Positions 34,109 through 45,589 of a DNA stretch of 64,000 nt are shown here, piece by piece. Where the stretch lies: assembly GCF_945859685.1 (NCBI RefSeq), contig NC_079149.1, positions 58,918,991 through 58,982,990 of the forward strand. Reading direction: 5' to 3'. A model generated the notes under the pieces. The model was not told where the DNA came from. It saw only the letters and a list, made by a program, of their open reading frames with translations, and searched no databases. Each line of letters begins with the position of its first letter. Position 1 is the first letter of the stretch. The DNA is from Eupeodes corollae. Taxonomy: Eukaryota; Arthropoda; Insecta; Diptera; Syrphidae. Made by a program: the position numbers and the translations under genes.

Positions 34109-36370
34109 TTGGTAGGTAGGTAGAAATGGCGATCTCAAGGCAACCTAGCCTAAGATCCAATTAGCGCTGTAGTGCTCCGTTTTGATACCAAAAACTCGTT
34201 TGACCTGTGATAGAAAGGGAAAGATTTATAGAGAAGCTTCATAGCGATGATGTTAGAGCCATTTTGTCGCATTGAGAAAAAAAATTAGGTCTCTAATCTT
34301 TGTCTCAGATAGCTCATTAAGTTCGTGAAAGAATGCTTTTCCAAAGTATTTCATTCTAGTGTTTGCCAAAGCAGGACATTTGCAGAAGAAATGGATTATC
34401 TATTCACTTTCTCTTTGCTCACTACAACTACGGCAAAAGGTGTTGTAGGAGATACCCAACTTCTCCGCATGCACTCTTATAGGCCAATGACCGGTACAAA
34501 CCGCAACAATCCTGGCTATATCTTGCCTTGGCCTGCATAGAAGATCGTTTGTACGGGTTTTATTAGAGGTGAGTTATACCTTCCTAGATATAATGCAGTT
34601 GGGTAAATTGCTCCACCTTCGGTTTGATTCAGTTTGGTAGAAAGAAAAGATTTTACCCTTCAAAGCACCAAAAGGAATATTAACCATTTCCGCAAGTGAG
34701 CCATGAAGGGCCGATCCTTGCCTGGCTAGGTCGTCAGCCCGTTCATTTCCCACGATACCACTATGGCCCGGAACTCAGATCAGGGTGATACCGAGGTTAA
34801 TATTAAGGCTCGCAAGCACATCGCGACATTGCTGGACCAATTTAGACGAGGATATGGCCACGTTAATGGCTTTGACAGCTGCCTAAATGGCTGTAAAGAT
34901 AGCCACATTTCGGTTTTGCTTTGGGCTTCGTTTAAGTATTTTACATGCCTCCCTTATTGCTAGCAATTCAGCCTGAAAAACGCTAGCACAGACAGGAAGC
35001 CTAAAGGATTTAGCTACATTTAGGGACTCAGAAAAGATCCCAGAACCAACTCCGCACTTCATCATTGAGCCGTCAGTAAAGATGGTTGTGTAGAAACCTA
35101 TCGACACGATGTCATCCTCCCAATCTTCTCTGTATGGGAAAATAACATTAAAACCTTTACTAAGGCTCAAAGTAGGAGTGCAGTAGTCAGTATCTACCGA
35201 GATAATATCTGAGGGAATCAATTTCGTTGTGTTGCTGTGACCATAAGGTTTTAACAACCAGCTGTTTGATTCCTTCAGCCTAATAGCGCTGCAGGAAACT
35301 ATGTATTTAATAAAAATGTCGATTGGTAGAAGATCCAAAATAACGTTTAATCTTCCGTTGGGCAAGTACGCATGGCCCCTGTGGTGCCCACGCAAGCTGT
35401 TCTCTGAAACTTCTTTAGCTTATCAATATTATAGGCTTTGCTAAAAGCAGGCCACCACACAATCGACCCATATTTTAAGATTGGACGTACTACGACTGTG
35501 TACGTCCATAAAATCATCTTTGACTGAAGTCCCCACTTTTTGCCGAAAGTTTTGCTGCAGGCGTAGAAGGCAACAAAGGCCTTCTTAACCCGAACTTCAA
35601 TAATTAGTTTCCAGTTTAGTTTAGGGTCGAGTATAACTCCCAAATATTTTGCAAAGGAAGACAATGATAGGTTTTGACCGTTGAATCGAAGTAGAATGAA
35701 GGGTGGTACTTTAGTTCTGGTGGTAAAGAGCAACAGTTCAGTTTTACTTTGGTTAACTCCTAGTCCACAACGGGTGGCCCAGCTGCTAACTTTCTTCAAA
35801 GCTGACTCCGTGATTTCACTAATCACAGAGGTCTACTTTCCTGATACCAACAGCACCAAATCATCCGCATAGGCTACCGTGACACCACCTTGGGGTGTTC
35901 CCCTACTCACGTGTTTTGTTGCGATTGTATTGAGTGGCTCGAATCTTCCTACCACTGAGCATGGAATAATCCAATCTCGAATGAAGTCTTCTACACCGAA
36001 CTTAACGAGCGATTCTTCTATGGATTCGGTAAGGACGTTGTTAAAAGCACCTTCTATGTCTAGAAAGGTGGCAAGAGTAAATTCTTTATAATAGATTGTT
36101 TGTTCTATAGTACGCACTACCTCATGGAGGGCAGTCTCCGTAGATTTGCCCTTAAGATAAGCATGCTGAGAGCTTTCGAGAGGTCATCCAACTAGGATTT
36201 CTCTAATATGGTAATCAAGAATGCGCTCCAAGGTTTCAAGCACAAAAGTTGTTAAGCTTATTGGTCTGAAATCCTTCGCGGATTCGTGACCTCGCCTACC
36301 CACTTTCGGGATAAAAACTACTTTGACCTGTCTCCACGACATGGGCACATGTTTGAGAAGGAGGCATCCT
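34109..36370 (-). mobile_element. LOA/I-like LINE, 5'-truncated (copy B)
   Basis: Inverted, near-identical relative of 24577-26360 but fuller. It keeps EGAFNNVLTESIEESLVKFG, RGTPQGGV and AYADDLVLLVSGK (35833-36117), the thumb region (35347-35826) and RNase H from about 34883 with IFTDGSMMKCGVGSGIFSES. The LAI-EACKIL helix lost in copy A is here. The RT has a deletion between TPQGGV and AYADD and several breaks. The knuckle and TACC tail end at 34109. Not functional. Confidence 0.87.
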
Positions 36371-36823
36371 TTGTTTATTTTTCAACGTTTTTTTGAACTC
36401 GAAAACAATGTCGATTATGAATTTCGAGAATTTTTAAGGTCCCACCACCACAATTAAAATAAAACATATCTAATTGAAAAAATGAGAAGCTCAAGTCATT
36501 TACAAAACTACATGTGTAGCAGTATAAAAATTCCGAAAAAAAACTCTTTGCAAAGTCAAAAAAGCCGAATTTATTTTTGTTCATTAATTTTTTTTTTTTT
36601 ATTTTGAACTGGGGCGTTATTTTACTTTGGCGGTAATTTGCGATGATAAAGGAATTTGGAAATTCGTCGTTTTTTCGTCAGCGTTATTTAAAGTCACTAT
36701 ATTTCATAACAACCATGCATAAAATCGTAATCAAATAATTTTTAAGAATACCGAAAAACTAACATGGACGTGATGAAAAATGTAGTGAAACCATTTTGTA
36801 AATTATTAGTCGTTAATAGTTTT
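36371..36823 (-). other. flanking segment shared with 24129-24576
   Basis: Inverted counterpart of the DNA beside copy A, including the identical 69-codon frame (36375-36584). Shows that copies A and B are parts of one duplicated segment. Confidence 0.7.
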
Positions 36824-38556
36824 TATTTTAGTATCCTTATAGGATCTGTATGACAGGTTTTGTATTTGTAAACAAATTTGAACTAGAAAATGTCGAAAAA
36901 AGTGGGTCACACGAATCCGTCGCGTCCGTCAGACTGTGTGTCCTTGCCCCTACAGCCCAAACCATTGGGTCGATTGAGTTCAAACTTCGAAATCAAGGTT
37001 TTAAGGAGCTTCTCGTTAGGTGTTTTTGTTTTTTCTTAAGCCTAGTACATACTTGTGAACCATCTCGTGAACCCATACAAATTTCAGTTTTTGGTTCACC
37101 CGTGAACTTGCTCGTGAAGCTGAGTGGAGAACAAAGTGGAGAGTTTTCGTTCACGGGCAATTCACGTGCAAAATGTACGGGAACTGTTGGTGAAGCTGAA
37201 GTCTAATGTTCACAACGTGTACTCACAAGTGTGTACCAGTGAGCAATGTCAAAAGTTCACTTTCTCCACTGGCGAACGTTCACTTCACGAGGAAGTATGT
37301 ACTAGGCTTTAAGACTAAAAATAACAGTACTCTCCGTGCTAATTTTTTTGTATGTCAACGACGTTCGCGACGTTTTTTTGTCGTCTATAACTCAAGACCC
37401 ATAAGAGATATCGACTCCAAATAAATTTTGCTATACATATAATAATGCACAAAGGGCTCTCAAGAAAATTATGTGGTGGTTTTTTACAGTTTGAACAAAG
37501 GTGAAAATTTTGGTTAACCCTAAATATCTAACGAACCAAAAAGGCTAGAGACTTGAATTAAATTGTATATATTATATTGTAACGTGATACCAAACAAGTA
37601 TATTTTTTGAAAAAAAAAATCCAACTAACGATTTTTTTTATAAATCAAAAACAACTGACAAAAATTTTGTCACCACGAAAATTTTACGAATACAATTGAT
37701 TTGGTAATGTTTTGATAAAAATCTAATTGACAGTTTTTTATAACAAATAAAAATCTAGGAAAAACATTAGTCAAAGTTGGTAAAAATTGAATTTAGACTC
37801 AAATATCTTTTTTAAAAATTTAAGATTATTACTTCCAACTAATATTAACCTTTAAGAAATATTGTTTTTTAACGTTCGTTAAAATTTTGAGAAAAATCGA
37901 ATTGACAGTTTTTTTACAAAAAAATAAAAACATAAACAAAACAATTAATAAAATTAAATTTTCGGCTCAAATATCTTTTCAAAACTTTGAGATATTGGCT
38001 TAAAACTACTTTTATGTTTTAAAAAATATTGTTGTCAACATTTAGTAAAATTTTAAGAAAAATCTAATTGACAGTTTGTGTGCATAAAATAAAAACCTAA
38101 CAAAAAAACAATACTATAAATTGGTAAAAATTTACTTTCGACTCAAATAGCTTTTCAAAAATTAAAAATATTGTCTTCAAACTTTTTTATTTCTCAGAAA
38201 ATATTATTTTCAACATTCAGTATTTTTTTTCCAACAGTCCATTTTTTCATAAAAAGTAAAATCTACAAAATATAGTACGCAAATTTGGTAAAAATTGATG
38301 TTCGGTTCTTGACATTTCTCAAATAATTTCATTCATCCAATTTGTAAAAATTTAAGAAATGCTACTAAAAATGGTAAACATTTGTTTTCCACTAAAACTA
38401 TTTCTTTGTATGAAAAATATTTTTAGTAATTTTAAATTTTTAAGAATAATTCAACTAATAACTTTTTTAACAAAATACGAAAACCTACAAACTTTGAAGC
38501 AAGACAATCGACAGACGGGATGTAAAGTTATTAGTGTGTTTCGCATTGCAGCCTCT
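36824..38556 (-). mobile_element. Helentron-like element, copy B
   Basis: Inverted relative of copy A: the 3' hairpin end at about 36824-36860, the 0.3-kb middle segment lost from copy A (about 37340-37650), a 173-bp-type array (about 37690-38230) and the family terminus at about 38490-38556. Interrupted by the MITE at 37039-37308. Confidence 0.83.
37039..37308 (-). mobile_element. PIF/Harbinger-type MITE, copy 2 (270 bp)
   Basis: Same terminal inverted repeats as 12540-12818, opposite orientation, with TTA duplications at 37036-37038 and 37309-37311. The matching position of copy A (23918-23924 region) is an empty site with a single TTA, confirming the insertion. Confidence 0.9.
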
Positions 38557-38610
38557 TTTTTGTTTAAAATTCTAATTTTCTCAAAAACATTTTTTAAATA
38601 CTCTCTAATT

Positions 38611-39990
38611 TTTTTCCTTAACTTGGCTTCTTTCAATTAAACCACAGAACCGTTATTTGTTTTTAACTTTTCTCAAAAACTAATAAACCAATTTAAAATT
38701 TTATATATCCAAAATTCATTTAAAAAACACTAATGATTTTCGACAAAAAAAGTAAATCAAGTTCTTTTTGATTAATTTAATGCTATTTCAATCTTTTTAA
38801 AGCGAACTAATTTTTTAAATGGTTTTATTTGCGAACAGAGTCTTAGGATACAGGAGAAAATTCGTGCGATATAGCCGTGTACTTTATTTAATGTGATTTT
38901 GGATGCGACTAAGACTGATAACTTTGGCAAAAAAGCTCAAAATTGATTTTTCTACAAAATTAACGAAAAGTTAGCAATACTTTGCATCTGATAAAATAAG
39001 TTATTTCAATATTTGTTTTTTTTTTTAACCGACATTTGTACTCGAAAATGCACTAATTTGGATGAAAGCTAGGAATGTAATTACAATTTTGTCAAAATAA
39101 TGCGCTCTTTCGGGCTCATGCACACTAAAAATAATTAAAAAAATAATATTTTAAGATTCAAAATTTTACCTGAAAAATAAGTTTGTCTTAAAAAATTTAA
39201 ATGCCATTTTATAAATAAAAAAACCGTTGATTTTTTAAATTTTTATTTTGAAAATCGTTAGAGCGGTTTTTTTTTTAAATTAATTTTTTATATATAAAAT
39301 TTTTCAATTTTGTTCTAAAAACATTTTTGGTACGCAGTTGTTTAGAGATTGTTAATATACGCTATACGTTTGAATTTCGTAAAAAAATTTTGACCCACTT
39401 TTGAGATATCGAATTTTTAAAAAATATAATTCAATATTTTTTTAAAAATCCAAACAATAAAAAATTGCACTTTTGATAATCAAATATTGTTAAAGCAATA
39501 TAAGAGCTTATTCAGAAAAAAAATTATTGAAATCGGTTCATAAGTTGCTGAGAAAATTAAAAAACAAAATAACGGTTCTATGAGTGGTACCTTTCCTGAG
39601 CGATACAAAAAAGAAGCCAAGTTAAAAAATAAAATTTTAGAGAAAATTTAAAAAAATCTATCGGTTTGTTTTTGAGAAAATTCGAATTTTCGGTTTTTGA
39701 CCAAAAAAATTGTATGGGGGCCACTGTTAGTTTTGACCTTAAAAAAAAAAATGAAAAAAACGCCTAACGCGAATCTGCTCAAAACCTTAACTTCCAAGTT
39801 TGAACTCAATCGACCCAATGGTTTAGGCTGTAGGAGCGTGGACAGACAGACAAAACCGACCGGACGGAATCGCGGGACCCACTTTTTTCGACTTCTCTAC
39901 CATTGTAATATCATGTTTGATTAAAATCTCGAGTTCGAAATTTTGCACGAATGCAAAACTTGCCATATAGTTCCTATATGTCGCAAGTAA
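38611..39990 (+). mobile_element. element with ~90-bp inverted arms and a hairpin 3' end
   Basis: The TTAACTTGGCTTCTTTC block at 38618-38634 and the ACCGTTATTTGTTTTTAAC block that follows recur inverted at about 39540-39625. Its right part (39780-39980) matches the 3' region of copies A and B (CAATCGACCCAATGGTTTA, ACCCACTTTTTTCGACTT) and ends in a hairpin-like CTTGCCATATAG...CTATATGTCGCAAG. It is probably a second subfamily sharing the A/B type of 3' end. It is non-coding. Confidence 0.6.
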
Positions 39991-40335
39991 AAATAATTTT
40001 CTTATACGATAAAGTATCTTTAATTTTTCCCGAGTTATTCGAGTCGAAAATGTATTACTATCAACTTTTAGAAGTGTTTTTTAGGATCCTATTTTTTGTA
40101 AAAAAAATTCAATCCAAATTTTCCTAGGTGTTGAAAACCTTAATTTTGGTTGCATACAATTATTCTGGAGGTAACCATATTTTTGTTCGTTAAACATTTG
40201 AGTTGATAAACATTTTTTTGATTGATACAAAATATTTGTTATCAATCAAAATTTTATTTTTTTTTCTAAATTGCTATTGTAAAAAAAACACCTAGTAAAT
40301 TTTTTGAAACTCCCTTCCTCGTCTTTCAATGTTAT

Positions 40336-40777
40336 AAATAAAATAAATTGGGTGACGCAACAGTCCATGAAGAACCAGGGCCTAGTGACTTACAACTCTC
40401 AACCATTCCTGTGTGCGAGTAATGTTGTCAGAGACGGAAGGGACCTACAGTTTATATGCCGAATCCGAACGGCTTATTTGAGAAAGCACTTTTCATGACA
40501 AGAATTACTCTTGAAGGATTTGTCAATTCCTCGCAAGAGGCAGTACCCAAGAAAACTTTTTTTTTATTAAGATGGCACAGGCAGGTATTGAACCTTGAAC
40601 CAACGCACTTTTTTTTAATTCATTTTTATTAATTCAGTCTTAGCTATCTTAAAGCTAGGCAAAAATTCATAAAAGTAGACTAATTATCCATAACCTTCAA
40701 CTAACTTAATGGTCCCATACGGACACTCTAAGTTAACAGTCCAACGCACTAACCATCACGCTACGGGTACTACGGAT
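40336..40777 (-). mobile_element. tRNA-derived SINE, copy 2, with 13-bp target duplication
   Basis: Flanked by CTTTCAATGTTAT (40323-40335) and CTTTCGATGTTAT (40778-40790). Matches SINE copy 1 over its body; the minus-strand 5' end is tRNA-like but degraded. The 3' tail is AT-rich (ATTTATTTTATTT on the minus strand). A retroposed fragment interrupts it at 40610-40740. Confidence 0.82.
40610..40740 (-). mobile_element. 131-bp retroposed 3' fragment inside the SINE
   Basis: Flanked by a perfect 10-bp duplication CCAACGCACT (40600-40609 and 40741-40750) and ending, on the minus strand, in an A-rich tail. Removing it restores the SINE. The source element is not recognised. Confidence 0.8.
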
Positions 40778-40975
40778 CTTTCGATGTTATTATGTGTAAA
40801 AAAAATCTCCTTGAAGTCAATAGCTCTACTGGTTCTTGAGATGGGCGACGAAAAATAGTATCCCAAACCACCTTTCTAAAAGCCTTTTCTTTCTATTCTA
40901 AGGACCTTGACACATCGAGAAATTCAAAACTTTCAATTTTCCTTTGAGAATTTAATATTTTCCAGTTTTATTTTT

Positions 40976-41512
40976 TTTTGCGTAGAATTAGATCAGCTAC
41001 AAAATGAGCCTACATTAAAAAAAAACAAATACTTTTTAAGTAATTTACAACAAAGTGGAAAATGAGAGGATTTTTTAGGAACTATAAATTTAAGCTCTCT
41101 TAGAAAAACTCAATTAGTTGAGAAATATTAAAATATGATTGATTGATATGATACCATATAACACACGAGAACGCCGTACGGTACAGAAAGGCGAGAATTT
41201 GTTGACTCCGAATTATGTTAGCTTTTGCAACGCACAAGCGATTCAAAAACACTTAAGGCCAATCTCGTCCAAGCAATACTTTTCATCAACAAGGAAATTT
41301 GTTGTCATCTTGGAAAATTGAAATGAAAGAATGTGCGGCTTCAAAGCCAGCTAAAGTTGACACTTGAATAGCTGTGTGTTCTATAACTAATTTTGTGTAC
41401 AATCCAACTTATTTATTTAGCTCTTATTTCAGCAACATTTCAACTCAAGTCGACCCTGAGTTGAGTTCAACTTACAATTCTACTTATGAGCAAAAATTCT
41501 GCAAATACACTA
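40976..41512. other. spacer, no gene recognised
   Basis: Only short frames without domain similarity. Confidence 0.4.
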
Positions 41513-41737
41513 AGTCCAAAAAGTCTCCGTTCAGCAGCCTAAATTTGGTGTTTTTTTTTTTTGAAAAAGTACTAGGAATAAATGTAAAAACCAAAGTGGT
41601 AATATTGAAAAAATGTAGTTTCAACCTATCACCTTTTTACCAAATTTAATAAAATTGTGATTGTGATTTATAAATTCATGTTTTTGAAACATACAGAATC
41701 GACAAAAAGAAAGCTGCTGTACGGTGACTTTTTGGAA
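41513..41737 (-). mobile_element. Tc-like MITE, copy 2 (225 bp)
   Basis: Ends AGTCCAAAAAGTCTCCG and its near-complement CGGTGACTTTTTGGAA, with TA at 41511-41512 and 41738-41739. The ends resemble Tc1/Tc3-type terminal repeats. Homologous in inverted orientation to 15905-16125. Confidence 0.72.
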
Positions 41738-41739
41738 TA

Positions 41740-42897
41740 GTTGAATACAATGTCCTAAAAATAGCAAAAAAAGAAAATGGAACATCTTCTTGAAAAACCT
41801 CTTTACTGTTTGTAACCTACATATTTTGTAACATAAGGAAACTTCTTTTTCAGTGCCCATATTTGAAACCAATGCATATCTTCTACTTAATTGGAATGGA
41901 ATGTTATTCTGCTAACCATTTGACGGAATCAGATCAATTTCTGCGTTTATATAAGCATCCGGTTGCAATGTGCTGTGCGGGAAATTCTAATTGACAACAT
42001 AACTGAATGCCACATTCTTCTGGAAAAATGCAACTTCAACTAAGTACCTAAAAAAAAACTAAAAAATGTTAAAACACTCTTTCTTAACCCATTCTGGCCT
42101 TGTTTCCACACATTCCAATCGCAATTTTTCTTTTTTATCAATAAATAGGTAAATTGGTAACTGAATCCTTTACATCTGCGTGCATCAGGCCACATACTGC
42201 ATATATTTATTTATATACAAATGTTTATAAACAAAATAACGAAGTATCCGAGTTCGAATATGAATATGCATTGTTTTCCTTTCTCTCTGCGAATGGCAAT
42301 GCGTCAATTGTCATTTAATACCTCTCTTATTGCGCGTGAGTTCCCACAAGACCACAATTAAAAACCATTCATTCCTTTTGCGGGCTGCATTACTCGCTTG
42401 GTATCATTTCACGCGCATTTATGTTACTTCTGAGACACATAGTTATATATCTATACAAAAGTTACATTATATGTTAATGTTAAAAGGCTTTAATCTTTTG
42501 GACTGGAGGCAGGATTCATCATCAGTAATAATAATTTTCTGGTTAATCAAGAAATTTAAACCGATTCAAGAAGCTACAGATGTGTGTTGGTATACAGAAG
42601 AGAAGACAAGACACAACGACGACAAAGCTTCACTTAACACTCAGCTCCACAGATTCCCAGGTTTAGGCTTGAGACTAGGAGGTATGTCATCGTTAAAGTA
42701 TTTAGAAGCGGATTAAATTCCATAGTAAAAATAAATTAAAACATTTGTCGAAAGGAGTCGTAGAGTTTTGCATTTACTTGAAGTGCTTCGAAGTTATATA
42801 AAAGTATCAAAGATATCGAAGTTATATAAAATCTTTTGTATGCAAAGTTCAAGATTCTATGAACTACAAACTAAAGGCTATTTCGAAACCAAAATGA
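41740..42897. other. spacer with an unrecognised 128-codon frame
   Basis: The frame at 42330-42716 has no domain, signal or splice context that I can identify. I see no other feature. Confidence 0.35.
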
Positions 42898-43521
42898 AAA
42901 AAGAGGCTGCGATGCGACCCACACTGATATCTTCCCACCCCGTCTGTCGATTTGTCTTGCTTAAAAGTTTGTAGTTTTAAAAAAAATGTCAGTTAAATAA
43001 TTCTTAAATTTTTTAAAATTACTAACAATATTTTTCATATAAATAAATAGTTAAGTTTCAAAATCTAGTCTTGTTAAAAAAATTTTAGTCGAAAACAATT
43101 TCTTAATAATTTTAGTAGCATTTTTTTTTAAAATTTTTACAAATGGATAAATGAAATTAGTTTGAGAGTTATCAAGAACCAAACATCAATTTTAACCAAA
43201 TTTGCGTACTATTTTTTTATGAAAAATGGACTGTTATTAATTTTTTTGTTTAATTTTTTATTTTTTGTAAGAAAAACTGTCAATTCGATTTATCTCAAAA
43301 ATTTTTCGAATCTTAAAAACAATATTTCTTATAAGTGAAAATTATTCGAAAACCGTAATCTCAAACGAAAAGATATTTGTGTCGAAAATCAATTTTTAAT
43401 AACTTTTGCTAAATTTTCTGTTAAGTTTTTATTTTTTGTGAAAATAAAATGTCAATTCTATGTTAAAAAAAAACCACCCAAGCAATTTTCTTGAGAGCCC
43501 TTTTTGCATCTTTCTGCATTA

Positions 43522-44859
43522 TCTACTATATACAAATAATTCGGGTTTTCCTTCCAGACGCTTTGACTCTAGAACGTACGTACCGATTTCCACGAATTTG
43601 CATTCGTTGGAAAGGTCTCAGGCTCCGTGAGGTTTATAGCAGACTAAAAAATTTCATCAGAAGAGCGGTGAACTCCGTTTAGCTTCCCATAGAAAGCTAG
43701 TGTAAAAGTTCCGATTTGTGGAATTGAATTTATTTTATATTCTAAACCAAAGCTTACTTTTGGGAATCTTTTCTAGTGAACCATATCTCTAGAAACGTCA
43801 GAGATATCGACTTTAAATAAAGTATGAAATGTACTATGGAGGATTGAGGATCAAACAAATTCTTACCATGACCATTGAAAGCTACTGATTTAGGTAGGAA
43901 TGATTGCGCCAAATTGATCGATACACGATGCATTGAGCCAAGAATTAAATCGAGAGCTGCATACAATGTTTATACAATGCAGGAATTTGTTCGAAATAAT
44001 GTACCGTTGCTGGAATGAACAGCAAAAACAAGTTTACGAAACATTAATGCAACTTCAGGCAGACGTTGCCAGTAATTCTCCGTGGAACGCCTGAACGTAA
44101 TAATAACGTACAAAAATTATCGCTAACCACTTTATATAAGAATTCAACTTCAAAATGATCAAAGTGCTTCACAATTTTAAAAACAATTGTTTGTAGACTC
44201 TCAATTAGCTATTATTAAAAATGTTTTCCCAAACATTAGTGAGAATTATCAGAATTATGGTTGCTTAAGTCAACGAGCAATTCTCGACGCAAAGAATAAG
44301 GATGTACACGCACTGAATTTCACTATTCAATCAAAAATCGCTGGCAATTTGGTGACATACAAATCCGTTGATTCTATAACAAACCCCGATAATGTAGTAA
44401 ATTACCCAACGGAGTTTATGAACTCTTTGGAGTAACCAGGATTTCCACCACATAACAATCGCTTAGTGTTTGCGGGATAAATTTAGAAAATCATTGGTTT
44501 CGTGTGTGTTCACGAGTTGGGAAATTATCCGCTTTGTTTGTGTTAACGTCAGACCAAAAAACAAAAAATGTTGTTTATCAAAGAGCACTTCAGTGAAACG
44601 TAAATTTGCGGACAAGTATAACGCTTCGATTCAGTATTTACTTTGGATTCACTTTCATTTTTTACTTAGAGAGGTTCAACTAAAATACATTTAATTTTTG
44701 CTATCGAAATAAATGCATTACTGTTGTGAAATGAAATTAAAATTTTCCTTTTCAAATATAAACAAAAAAAAAATTTGTCTTCATCTTTTAATCCCCAAAT
44801 GAAATTTTACTAAAAACGAAGCCATCTGGTGGCGAAACAGAGTTCGCCGGGTTTGATAG
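43522..44859 (+). mobile_element. canonical Helitron, internally deleted (1338 bp)
   Basis: Starts TCTACTATATAC, the usual Helitron 5' end, and ends with a hairpin GGCGAA-ACAGA-GTTCGCC (about 44831-44848) followed by GGGTTTGATAG, near the CTAG consensus. The left flanking base is A (43521) and the right is T (44860), as Helitrons require. Joining the flanks gives GCATTATTATCTGTATA, matching copy C at about 29115-29131. It encodes only the end of the helicase. Confidence 0.9.
44060..44690 (+). pseudogene. Helitron helicase C-terminal remnant
   Basis: Blocks in shifting frames: QTLPVILRGTPERNN (about 44059-44103), AIIKNVFPNISENYQNYGCL then SQRAILDAKNKDVHALNF (44187-44330), VDSITNPDNVVNYPTEFMNS, then a stop at 44433 followed by GINLENHWFRV, CSRVGKLSALFVLTS and QKTKNVVYQRAL. 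These are the last motifs of the Pif1-like helicase of the RepHel protein. The Rep nuclease is missing. Confidence 0.85.
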
Positions 44860-45072
44860 TTATCTGTATAAAAAAAAATTATTTGAAGTCGATGTGTCTT
44901 CTGGTTCTTGAGCTATGAGCGACGCAAAAAACGTTGCGATTGTACGTACACACAGACATCTTTCTAAAAATCTTTTATTTCGACTTTAGGGACCTTGAAA
45001 CGCCGAGAAATCTCAACAGTTTCAATTCGACAAATCATACTCATTACAATTACTTCCTATGAGAAATTAATA

Positions 45073-45570
45073 AGCAGCCAACTCAAAATTAATCGCCCAA
45101 AAGTTAACACATACAAAAATGCACCTTAATTTTTTAGTTAAATTCTTTTGTAAGGCAACGGAGGGTAAAAGGAAGCATTTGAGAGGCCCTAGAATTAGCT
45201 ACAAGATCATGATAAAGAACTTGACCTTTCCTATGATATTGATTTACATATATTGCTATTTGACTTTGAATGATTTAAAATGATGTATCGTTTTTTCAAC
45301 GCAGGTTATATGACAAGAACATTCCGACACAATACAAAAACTGTTGACTTTTCGTCATTTTATGTCACTTTCATTAATTTTTTTAATCTTTTTAAAATGT
45401 ATGTATGTACATATATACATTTTTTGACAAAAAAGTGGGAATTAACTCATTCGACAACGTGTTACACATACAAATTTAACAATTTTTGCTTTGAAATTCA
45501 CATATGACATTACACGTAAAATCTATGTGATTTTAAACTTGAACCGTAATAGCTGTCAAAATGATTTTGA
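45073..45570. other. spacer, no gene recognised
   Basis: AT-rich with short frames only. Confidence 0.4.
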
Positions 45571-45589
45571 ATTTAAGGTTAGAACAGAT

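Larger units (their letters stand above)
39991..40960 (+). mobile_element. Helentron-like fragment split by a SINE
   Basis: A unit-like start (TCGAGTCGAAAATG) is followed by the conserved middle part, then after the SINE by TTGAAGTCAATAGCTCTACTGG, GGTTCTTGAG and ACACATCGAGAAATTCAAA. The terminal hairpin is degraded. Order and orientation match copy C. Confidence 0.7.
42898..45072 (+). mobile_element. Helentron-like element, copy E, split by a Helitron
   Basis: The 5' terminus GGCTGCGATGCGACCCACAC is at about 42905. Array-like units follow to about 43450. The conserved CTTGAGAGCCC block precedes the Helitron (43522-44859). The rest resumes at 44860 with TTATCTGTAT, TTCTTGAGCTATG, the GACATCTTTCTAAAAATC block and the 3' end near ACTTCCTATGAGAAATT (about 45051-45067), where one hairpin arm has mutated. 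Confidence 0.82.

Noticed and set aside
43660..43710. Hairpin AGCTTCCCATAGAAAGCT as the 3' end of copy E
   Set aside because: It lies inside the Helitron; the true 3' part of copy E resumes at 44860.
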